Positions 54,515 to 62,198 of a stretch of DNA of 64,000 bases are shown one piece after another. The position numbers and the translations under genes were made by a program. Each line of letters starts with the position of its first letter. Within the stretch, counting starts at the first letter, position 1. Source of the stretch: Mangrovibacterium sp041596335 (GTDB taxonomy: Bacteria; Bacteroidota; Bacteroidia; Bacteroidales; Prolixibacteraceae). The notes under the pieces are model-generated. The model saw only the letters and a list, made by a program, of their open reading frames with translations, ran no database searches and was not told the origin of the DNA. The DNA is taken from NCBI RefSeq assembly GCF_041596335.1, contig NZ_JBFHIT010000015.1, positions 15,030 to 79,029 of the forward strand. The letters are read 5' to 3'.

Positions 54515-56392
54515 TTAAACAATGTTAAGCTTTGCGTTGTATGCAGTCAAGTCTTCCAGCAAGTTACTCTTCACGTGAATGAAGTTTTCAATGCCTTTCG
54601 CTTTCAACTCATCGGTGCAGGCAGGAGCGCCGGCAACAACAAAGATCGCTTCTCCTTTAATTGCATCGAAAGCAGCAGGAGCCAGAGTAGCATATTCATC
54701 ATCAGAACTACAAAGCACTACGATATCGGCACCGGCAGCTTTAGCAGCAGCCACACCTTCTTCGATGGTAGCAAAACCGTTATTATCTTTTACCTCGTAA
54801 CCGGCAACAGCAAAGAAGTTGCAGGCAAACTGGGCACGAGCTTTACGGAAGTTCAGGTTACCAATGGTCAACATGAAAGCTAACGGACGTTTCCCGGCTT
54901 TGGCAAATTTATCGGTTGCCAAACGTAAACGTTCAAAAGCCATTGCTCCACGGTAAGGTTTCAATGTTTCAATTTCGGCATCTTCAGCGGTCAGGTCGAT
55001 CGCTTCGAAAGCTGCAGCATCAATCTCTTTTGTCATCGCTTCGGTAAAATTCGGGAATTGGTTGATCCCCAGAATATTTTCACGACGGGTAGCCACATTC
55101 AAGTCGCGTTTTGCCGCCATTTTTTTCACTTCAGCCTGAATAAAACTTTCTTTGGCAGCAGCCACGAAACCTCCCTTATCCTGAATTGCCAGGAACAACT
55201 TCCAAGTCTCGTCGATAATTGAAGCGGTCAACTCTTCAACATAGTATGAACCGGCAGCCGGGTCAACGATTTTGTCGAAGTGTGATTCTTCTTTTAACAA
55301 CAATTGTTGGTTGCGTGCAATCCGATCGGAGAATGTAGTTGGCTCTTCGAAAATCGCGTTAAACGGAAGCACTGTAATTGAATCGGCACCACCCAACGCG
55401 GCACTCATGGCTTCGGTTTGGGTACGCAACATGTTTACGTAAGGATCATAAATCGACTTGTTCCAGCTTCCGGTTTCCGCGTGAACATACATTTTGCAGC
55501 TTGCATCGCTTTTGGGCGCGTAAGCTTTTACAATTTGAGCCCACAACATACGTCCGGCGCGCAACTTGGCGATTTCCATAAAGTAGTTCGCGCTAACGCT
55601 GAAGTTGAATTTCATCTTCTCGGTAGCAGCATCAACCTCGACACCGGCTTCAGTTAAAGCCGACAGATATTCAGCTCCCTGAGCCAAAGCAAAAGCTAAC
55701 TCCTGAACAACTGAAGCACCCGCATTTCCGTAGTTTTTCGCATTTACAGCGATCACCCGGTATTTTGGCATTTTAGCTGATCTCTCAATCAGGTTTTTCA
55801 CTTGCTCAACTGAACCGTCAAAGCCATTTTTCATGCGGCCGTAAAGAAGGAAGTTTCCGAATGGGTCGCAAGCGACTGAAGCCACAACGTTTTTAAGATC
55901 CCATTTTCCGGCCAGAACGTATTCGGCAAATGCTTCAGCAATTTTATTGACATAGCATTTGGCAACAAAGTTAACTTCGACTGATTCCAGACAAATGTTT
56001 TCGAGCAACACTGCCATGTCGTCTTTGCTAACATTGATACACTCATTAAAAACAAAGCCCAACGAAGTCACACCTTTCATCAATACTTCCAGTGCTTTCT
56101 TGTTGGCCTCGTTTAAATCTTTCACAATGATATTCTGGCGAACATACCAGTCATTGCTGTTTGTCTTGTTTCCCCGTACAAACGGAAACTCACCGGGAAG
56201 TGTATCCAGATAGTTTACTTTTGCCAGGTCTTCCTGACGATAAAACGGTTGAACGGAAAAACCTTCGTTTGTCCTCCAGACCAATTTGCGGTCGAAATCT
56301 GCGCCTTTCAGGTCAGCAACTACTTTTGCCTTCCATTGTTCAGCGGTGACAGGAGGAAATTCTTCAAAAAGTTTGTTATATTTTTCTGCCAT
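54515..56392 (-). CDS. mutA: Methylmalonyl-CoA mutase small (beta) subunit
   Basis: The 625-residue non-catalytic partner of MutB. It has the same barrel and C-terminal fold (MLRTQTEAMSAALGGADSI, PAAGSYYVEELT), but the C-terminal cobalamin domain lacks the DxHxxG motif, as expected for the subunit that does not bind B12. It starts with MAEKYNKLFEEFPPVTAEQW, typical of the family. It is the first gene of the mut operon; mutB follows after the GxxExxY cassette. Together they support succinate-to-propionate metabolism. Confidence 0.95.
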   Translation of the reverse strand: MAEKYNKLFEEFPPVTAEQWKAKVVADLKGADFDRKLVWRTNEGFSVQPFYRQEDLAKVNYLDTLPGEFPFVRGNKTNSNDWYVRQNIIVKDLNEANKKALEVLMKGVTSLGFVFNECINVSKDDMAVLLENICLESVEVNFVAKCYVNKIAEAFAEYVLAGKWDLKNVVASVACDPFGNFLLYGRMKNGFDGSVEQVKNLIERSAKMPKYRVIAVNAKNYGNAGASVVQELAFALAQGAEYLSALTEAGVEVDAATEKMKFNFSVSANYFMEIAKLRAGRMLWAQIVKAYAPKSDASCKMYVHAETGSWNKSIYDPYVNMLRTQTEAMSAALGGADSITVLPFNAIFEEPTTFSDRIARNQQLLLKEESHFDKIVDPAAGSYYVEELTASIIDETWKLFLAIQDKGGFVAAAKESFIQAEVKKMAAKRDLNVATRRENILGINQFPNFTEAMTKEIDAAAFEAIDLTAEDAEIETLKPYRGAMAFERLRLATDKFAKAGKRPLAFMLTIGNLNFRKARAQFACNFFAVAGYEVKDNNGFATIEEGVAAAKAAGADIVVLCSSDDEYATLAPAAFDAIKGEAIFVVAGAPACTDELKAKGIENFIHVKSNLLEDLTAYNAKLNIV

Positions 56393-56897
56393 AATGTAAC
56401 TGTTAAAAAATCAGTTGCCAAAATTAGTGGTTTTTATGGAGAGAATTCCGCTAATAGCAAAGTTTTTAACAGCTTGCTAACAAAAGTCAGACTTTGATTT
56501 TAACGTATTCAACTATCAATATTCATGCATATTTAAAACCAGTGATGCCGATTGAAATCAACCGGCATAATGCACTGAATAGCTGACCATTACTCATCCT
56601 TATTTAAGACACACAAGTCTTTTAATCAGTCTTCTCCACCAAACATGTTGTATTAACCATTTGTTAATATTGAAACACTAACGCAAACCAACACAGAACG
56701 ATCGATGAATTTAAGACCGCTTGCTTCATTTACGGGTTGAATTCAAAACTTGATCGAAACTTTAAACCAATTTAAGTGCCTGACCGGTAGAACCGATCTC
56801 ATGAACTTTGGTCAAAAAGATCGATTTTTGCAAAATAAAACCGATTTTAGAAACTGATTTCCTAATTTTAAAAACGAGAACTATCGGTATAAAACAA
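56393..56897. other. 505-bp divergent promoter region of mutA and a lipoprotein gene
   Basis: AT-rich spacer without a gene. It holds the candidate mutA -7 box (56419-56426). I see no convincing promoter for the lipoprotein gene, repeat or RNA element in 56430-56897. Confidence 0.6.
56419..56426 (-). promoter_or_regulatory. Candidate -7 element of mutA
   Basis: Minus-strand TAATTTTG matches TAnnTTTG, 27 bp upstream of the mutA ATG. No -33 TTTG at a standard distance. Confidence 0.4.
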
Positions 56898-57332
56898 ATG
56901 AAAAACAGGATTACAAAGCGATTTAAATTAATCATCTTTCTGGTCGCCATGTTAGTATCTGCGAGTTGCCAAAAGACTGAAGGCCCCACCGAACAGATCT
57001 TTCAATCCTGGGAAGTAACAGGTTTTGTCTCAATAGAATCGATAACCTACGCGAAGTCTGATGATACTCCAATCATTCTGACACTAGACGCAGGAAACAC
57101 TTACTCACTCCAACTGAACACAAACTCATGTGGCGGTGATCTCCTCAAAATCTCCGGTTTGTCGATCCAGTTTGATCGCCCGACCTGCACCGAAGCCTGT
57201 TGCGACAGTCCTTTTGCCGAGCGAGTCGTTGAACTACTTCCTTCAGTTTCCATGTATAAAGTGGAGGACAACACGCTCCGTCTTTCAATTACTGACTGGG
57301 GATTTATCGAATGTGAACTCGTGGAGAACTAA
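56898..57332 (+). CDS. Lipoprotein with META-like domain
   Basis: A 144-residue lipoprotein starting at ATG 56898. The signal ends in the lipobox LVSASC (Cys at residue about 24) after a hydrophobic stretch IIFLVAMLV. The mature part resembles a META/HslJ-type beta domain: SWEVTGFVSIES, ILTLDAGNTYSLQLNTNSCGG, then TEACCDSPFAERVVELLPSVSMYKVEDNTLRLSI. A cluster of cysteines (CTEACC) is notable and could form disulfides. It should sit in the outer membrane. The 3' end overlaps the 3' end of the opposing DUF3810 gene by 48 bp. Confidence 0.72.
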   Translation: MKNRITKRFKLIIFLVAMLVSASCQKTEGPTEQIFQSWEVTGFVSIESITYAKSDDTPIILTLDAGNTYSLQLNTNSCGGDLLKISGLSIQFDRPTCTEACCDSPFAERVVELLPSVSMYKVEDNTLRLSITDWGFIECELVEN

Positions 57333-58415
57333 AGCGTTTCCTTTTTTATTTCGTCTGCCTTTTCGTTTCGGCTTTATATCGGGCTTCTTCAATTTCCCCG
57401 ACTGCAACAAATACTGAGAAACAGGCAAAATAACCCGCTCATAATCATTGAACCCGTCCTCCAAATTATTCCACTTCAGAAAGCAATCGGCCACTTGGGT
57501 GAACCAATGCAGCTCGTCAGTGTTCGTATTCTCCGGCAATTTTCCGTTCGATTTTCCCCGCCGATACATTTCACCATAGCCGGCATCGAGTAAATGACGG
57601 ATTAAAAACACGCGTGCCGCCTGCTGCAAAACGGGCGAATCGCTTTCATAGCAAACCAGCCAGGCATAGAAGTTAGCCTCCGACTCGCCCGCAATTCCAT
57701 AGCGATGTGCCAGCTCGTGTGCCAGCAAAAACGGATATTCCTCGGGCTGACACAATCGACTGACATGCACTTCGTTGAACAGATAGCCGAAATAACCATA
57801 GACCGACGAACGAGAAAGCATCCCTTCAGCCAGAGCGACCTTTGAGCCCGGCTCACGTTGAAAATACGGAAGCCCCATTTGGTTCGACAGCCGATAACAA
57901 GCCCGGTCCACCAGCGAATCGACATGCGACCTGATCAATGCTTCGGGTTCAAACCCGGTTCCATTGGCTTCTTTTATCAAGCTTTGAAAAACCAGCTCAT
58001 ACTGCTCCGAACGAATACTGTCTTGTTGCAGGCCAATCCGATCAAAGAGATTGGTGCGGAAATAGTTGAACCCCCAAAGCCAGAAGAAAGAACAATAAGC
58101 AAAAGCCACCAGATTAACGAGTGCAACCAACATGTATTTCCACTTTATCCGACCACTTACGGCTAAAATAATCAGCAGAGCTACACCTGCCAAAGCACTC
58201 AGCAAAAGAAGGTTATAGAGCGAAAAACTGAACAGATCGCTGAACCGACTCAACCCCCGGGCCACATACGGATAAAAACCAATGGAATAATACCGATTGG
58301 TGAATACCGGATGAGCAGCAAACAAACGGGTAAGACCAAAGCAGATGACGGCTAGCCACAGCATTAAAAATCTGATCCCAAATAAAAGGCGCCATAATTT
58401 GCGTTTCCCATTCAT
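57285..58415 (-). CDS. DUF3810 family membrane protein with zinc-protease-like motif
   Basis: A 376-residue protein. The start is ATG 58415 (MNGKRKLWRLLFGIRF). Three hydrophobic segments (about 10-28, 47-75 and 85-110) are followed by a soluble domain with the DUF3810 signature AHELAHRYGIAGESEANFYAWL, containing HELAH (HExxH) with a downstream Glu, the pattern of a gluzincin-like metalloprotease. Substrate and activity unproven. The C-terminal tail is Lys/Arg-rich (KLKKPDIKPKRKGRRNKKG). It overlaps the convergent lipoprotein gene at its 3' end by 48 bp. Confidence 0.85.
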   Translation of the reverse strand: MNGKRKLWRLLFGIRFLMLWLAVICFGLTRLFAAHPVFTNRYYSIGFYPYVARGLSRFSDLFSFSLYNLLLLSALAGVALLIILAVSGRIKWKYMLVALVNLVAFAYCSFFWLWGFNYFRTNLFDRIGLQQDSIRSEQYELVFQSLIKEANGTGFEPEALIRSHVDSLVDRACYRLSNQMGLPYFQREPGSKVALAEGMLSRSSVYGYFGYLFNEVHVSRLCQPEEYPFLLAHELAHRYGIAGESEANFYAWLVCYESDSPVLQQAARVFLIRHLLDAGYGEMYRRGKSNGKLPENTNTDELHWFTQVADCFLKWNNLEDGFNDYERVILPVSQYLLQSGKLKKPDIKPKRKGRRNKKGNALVLHEFTFDKSPVSN

Positions 58416-58553
58416 ATGCTTTATCCCGCAACGATTGAATGAGACAAAACTACCCAAAAACAAATCACGCTGAATCGTCGACATTAAATTTATCCAACAT
58501 GTCAATCCTATTCAGCTTTCACTATTTTTATGGGCGATTAAAACAACGAGCAT

Positions 58554-59969
58554 ATGCATATTCATTTTATAGCTATTGGCGGTAGTGCCATGCACAACCT
58601 GGCCATCGCCTTACACAAAAAAGGGTTTACAGTAAGCGGGAGTGATGACGAGATTTTTGAACCTTCAAAAAGCAGACTGCAACAACATGGTTTGCTGCCT
58701 GAAGCCTATGGTTGGCATCCCGATAAGATAACGAAAGAACTTGATGCCATTATTTTGGGCATGCACGCTCACCCGGATAATCCGGAACTAGCCCGTGCCC
58801 GCGAGCTCGGTCTGAAAATTTATTCGTACCCCGAGTACCTTTACGAACAAACAAAGGATAAAACGCGGGTTGTGATTGGCGGCTCGCACGGCAAAACATC
58901 GATTACCTCGATGATTATGCACGTATTAAAAACCAACCGGGTAAATTTTGACTACATGGTTGGAGCTAAACTGGAGGGGTTCGACACCATGGTTTCGTTG
59001 AGTCACGAAAGCAGAATTGCCGTTTTTGAGGGTGACGAATACCTCTCCTCACCCATCGACCGACGCCCAAAATTTCATTTATACCACCCCCACATTGCTT
59101 TGCTCAGCGGCATTGCATGGGACCATATCAATGTTTTTCCGACCTTTGAAAACTACGTTGAACAGTTCCGGATTTTTGTAGACCAAATTGAAAAAAATGG
59201 CTCATTAATTTATTACGAGGGAGATGAAAACCTGCAGAAAATTGCTCAAAATATTCGAACCGACGTTGCAGCAATGGACTACCGGGAACACCCATCGGTT
59301 GTAGAAGACGGGACTACCTACCTAACTTTTGGCGAGCGCAAAATCCGGCTTCAGGTATTTGGCGACCACAACCTGCAAAATATTTCGGGAGCCAAACTGG
59401 TTTGTAACAAACTGGGGATTAGCGATGAAAAATTCTACATGGCCATGAGCAGTTTTAAAGGAGCAGCCCGACGACTCGAGGTTTTGTCGGAAAATAAAAA
59501 CTGCACTGTTTTTTATGATTTTGCTCACTCTCCATCTAAATTGAAGGCAACGACCGAAGCGGTGAAAAAGCAATTCGAAAACCGCAAACTTATTGCCGTA
59601 ATGGAGCTGCACACCTTTAGCTCGCTGAAAAAGGAATTTTTGCCGCAATACGAAGGATGTATGGAGGCGGCTGATGAAGCCTATGTTTATTTCAACCCGC
59701 TAACACTGGAGCATAAGCGACTGGAACCAATATCCAAAGAGCAAGTCTACGAAGCTTTTGCCAGCCAAGGCTTGCAGGTTTTCACCGACTCGGATGAGTT
59801 GTTCCAACTCCTTCAATCTAAAAATTGGGAAGACAAAAATCTGTTAATTATGACTTCGGGGAATTTCTCGGGGAAAAACGTGCAGGAAATTGCCGACGCT
59901 GTTTGCAATAATCCGGTTCGTTTTGGCCGCGACAAATGGCTGCAACACCCCGATGGAATGACAAGTTGA
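58554..59969 (+). CDS. mpl: UDP-N-acetylmuramate:tripeptide ligase (murein peptide ligase)
   Basis: A 471-residue Mur ligase of the Mpl type, which reattaches recycled L-Ala-gamma-D-Glu-meso-DAP peptide to UDP-MurNAc. The N-terminal Rossmann domain starts IHFIAIGGSAMHNLAIALH. The ATP-binding loop is VVIGGSHGKTSITSMI (about residues 107-122). The domain-2 HINVFPTFENYVEQF segment, the GDHNLQNISGAKLVC region and the DFAHSPSKLKAT loop in domain 3 fit Mpl rather than MurC. The substrate DAP is consistent with Gram-negative peptidoglycan. Single gene. Confidence 0.9.
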   Translation: MHIHFIAIGGSAMHNLAIALHKKGFTVSGSDDEIFEPSKSRLQQHGLLPEAYGWHPDKITKELDAIILGMHAHPDNPELARARELGLKIYSYPEYLYEQTKDKTRVVIGGSHGKTSITSMIMHVLKTNRVNFDYMVGAKLEGFDTMVSLSHESRIAVFEGDEYLSSPIDRRPKFHLYHPHIALLSGIAWDHINVFPTFENYVEQFRIFVDQIEKNGSLIYYEGDENLQKIAQNIRTDVAAMDYREHPSVVEDGTTYLTFGERKIRLQVFGDHNLQNISGAKLVCNKLGISDEKFYMAMSSFKGAARRLEVLSENKNCTVFYDFAHSPSKLKATTEAVKKQFENRKLIAVMELHTFSSLKKEFLPQYEGCMEAADEAYVYFNPLTLEHKRLEPISKEQVYEAFASQGLQVFTDSDELFQLLQSKNWEDKNLLIMTSGNFSGKNVQEIADAVCNNPVRFGRDKWLQHPDGMTS

Positions 59970-60033
59970 TCGCCTCCCGGGCAAACAACCCCCAACGAAC
60001 AACAACGCCATCTTACTTGACGGATAAACAACT

Positions 60034-60080
60034 AAAAAGCAGGCTTTGACTCCCATGCGGAACTCAAAAAGCCTGCTTTT
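60034..60080. terminator. Intrinsic terminator between mpl and the DUF4395 gene, probably bidirectional
   Basis: AAAAGCAGGC (60035-60044) and GCCTGCTTTT (60071-60080) form a perfect 10-bp stem with a 26-base loop. A/T tracts lie on both outer sides. The genes converge. Confidence 0.8.
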
Positions 60081-60113
60081 ATTCTATCGTTCAAAATAAA
60101 ACAAAAACCCAAA

Positions 60114-60554
60114 CTAATTTTTATAGAAAGGCAAAACCAGTAGTGTATAAATTGTACATCCGGCACAAAACGCGATGGCAAACTCAAGACCGGCAAAAAA
60201 CACCAGAATACCGGCGACTACTTTCGACGCCGTGTATAAATCGAAAACGAACAAACTAATAATCGCCAACATCATTGCAAAGCCCATACGAGCTGCAAAA
60301 ATTTTAGGAGCCTTGTCAATTTTCTTCTCCGGAAGATTAAAAACACGTGTAACCCAATAGGCAGCACAACTCAAGGGGCTAAACTTCATTTTTGTAAACG
60401 CGCGAATTCCAAAATCGGCCAGCAAAAAAGTGAAAACCATCACCGACTGCAATGCAAAACCAACAATCACCATCAACATAACCAACAAAGCAGTAATTCG
60501 TGGTACCTGTTCGTTGATACGTTCGGTTGAAATGGGACAAAATATATTCTTCAT
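60114..60554 (-). CDS. DUF4395 integral membrane protein
   Basis: A 146-residue inner-membrane protein starting at ATG 60554 (MKNIFCPISTERINEQVPR), a start typical of DUF4395 with its CP and VPR features. Hydrophobic segments cover about 20-52 and 92-140, separated by a loop with FGIRAFTKMKFSPLSCAAYW, which has the family's conserved Arg and Pro. The segment KKIDKAPKIFAARMGFAMML follows. Function is unknown; some family members sit beside thioredoxin-like or rhodanese proteins, but none is adjacent here. Confidence 0.82.
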   Translation of the reverse strand: MKNIFCPISTERINEQVPRITALLVMLMVIVGFALQSVMVFTFLLADFGIRAFTKMKFSPLSCAAYWVTRVFNLPEKKIDKAPKIFAARMGFAMMLAIISLFVFDLYTASKVVAGILVFFAGLEFAIAFCAGCTIYTLLVLPFYKN

Positions 60555-60738
60555 ACTAAATTCTTTATCGGACAAATATATCTTTATTTCTCAAATTGCA
60601 TCTTTATTTACTTTCTATAACAGCCGGATTTGATTTTTTCTTCATATTAAACGAGAATATTTTTGAAGTTTGAATGGCAATTTACCGGGGATTTGTAGAT
60701 TCGTGCACACCAAATAACATCGGAAACTAAAATCGACT

Positions 60739-62031
60739 ATGACTAAATTTTTCCGTTCTGCAACGGTCATTTTTTCGCTTTTCCTTTCTGCATCGCCCAT
60801 CCACGCGCAAGGACTGGCGAAATTTCTGAAGGCACAAAAAAGTATCCAGTTCGTGGAAGAAATTCCGGGCCATTCGTTTTTTCAACACAACTATATAATC
60901 CGTGTGCGCCAGCCTTTGAACTATAAGGATACCCTTGATGGATTCTTTTTGCAGCGGGTATTTGTAGCCGAAAAGCACAAGAGCAGTCCAACCGTATTTA
61001 TTACAGAAGGCTATGCGGCCGACTATGCCAAACGCCCCGGCTATCAGAATGAACTTAGTGAACTATTACAGGCAAACCAAATTTGTGTGGAACATCGCTA
61101 TTTTGGAGAATCATCGCCCGATTCGGTCGTATGGAAACACCTTACCGTAGAGAATGCGGCGAACGATCACCACCGGATTGTGCAACTGCTAAAACCCTAT
61201 TTTGAAGGAAAATGGCTGAATACCGGAATCAGCAAGGGCGGACAAACAGCATTGGCGCACCGCTGCTTTTTTCCGAATGATGTTGACCTGACCGTCGCCT
61301 ATGTTGCACCTCTGAACTTCGGAGTCGAAGATGGGCGACACGAACCCTTTCTGGAAAAAGTCGGCTCCGACTCCTGTCGATCTGCTATTCTCCGGTTTCA
61401 ACGCGAAGTATTAAAACGCCGTGACGAAATAAAACCACTTCTCCAAAACTATTGCAAAACCAAAGCTTGCCATTCTAAGCTACCTTACGATCAGCTATTG
61501 GATTTTGTAGTACTGGAATACCCTTTTGCTTTTTGGCAATGGGGGCATGCACCCGGCGAAATACCAAACTCAAAAGCGACTAATGAGGCTCTTTTTCAAC
61601 ACTTAAGCAGCGTAAGCAAACCCGACTATTTCACCATTGAAGGAGCAAAACCGTATGTGCCGTTTTTTTATCAGGCTGCGCACGAGCTCGGCTACTATGG
61701 GTACGATACAAGCACGTTAAAATCGCTCCTTTCGGTACAAACCACCAAAAATTATCTCAATCAATTTATGACTCCCGAAAACACAAAGGTCGCCTATCGC
61801 CCGGAGACCTCTCAAATGGTAGATGAATTTCTGAGAACCGAAGCCCGGAACATCATCCTAATCTATGGTGAAAATGATCCCTGGACAGCCTCCGCCGCGA
61901 CGATCAATTCGCATCCATCCAATATTAAAATTGTAGCACCTGCGGGGAGTCATTTCACCCGAGTAAAAACCCTTCCTCCCGAAGTCAACGAATCGATCAT
62001 TCGCCAAATTCAGGTTGAAATGAAAAAATAA
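60739..62031 (+). CDS. Secreted S37-family (PS-10) aminopeptidase
   Basis: A 430-residue exported serine peptidase: signal peptide (1-24, SPIHAQ), then an alpha/beta-hydrolase. The nucleophile elbow is GISKGGQTAL (about residues 164-173, Ser166), the acid is in LIYGENDPWTAS (about 374-385) and the histidine in APAGSHFTRVK (near residue 407). VEHRYFGESSPDS before the elbow and YAADYAKRPGYQNEL also fit the S37 tripeptidyl aminopeptidase group. It releases short N-terminal peptides in the periplasm or outside, for nutrition. It has no type IX sorting domain. Single gene. Confidence 0.85.
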   Translation: MTKFFRSATVIFSLFLSASPIHAQGLAKFLKAQKSIQFVEEIPGHSFFQHNYIIRVRQPLNYKDTLDGFFLQRVFVAEKHKSSPTVFITEGYAADYAKRPGYQNELSELLQANQICVEHRYFGESSPDSVVWKHLTVENAANDHHRIVQLLKPYFEGKWLNTGISKGGQTALAHRCFFPNDVDLTVAYVAPLNFGVEDGRHEPFLEKVGSDSCRSAILRFQREVLKRRDEIKPLLQNYCKTKACHSKLPYDQLLDFVVLEYPFAFWQWGHAPGEIPNSKATNEALFQHLSSVSKPDYFTIEGAKPYVPFFYQAAHELGYYGYDTSTLKSLLSVQTTKNYLNQFMTPENTKVAYRPETSQMVDEFLRTEARNIILIYGENDPWTASAATINSHPSNIKIVAPAGSHFTRVKTLPPEVNESIIRQIQVEMKK

Positions 62032-62198
62032 ACCTCCGATTAGCCCACACGAACACCTTTTTGCCTTTTATACAACATATATGATCAACAAAAGTTATCC
62101 AGGGATAAAATCGTTCGGAAAGGAACTTTTTAGCATTTTTACCGACTGCTTGTTAAAAGTTGTTAAATACATAAGCCACTACAAAAAAATATAGCCCC

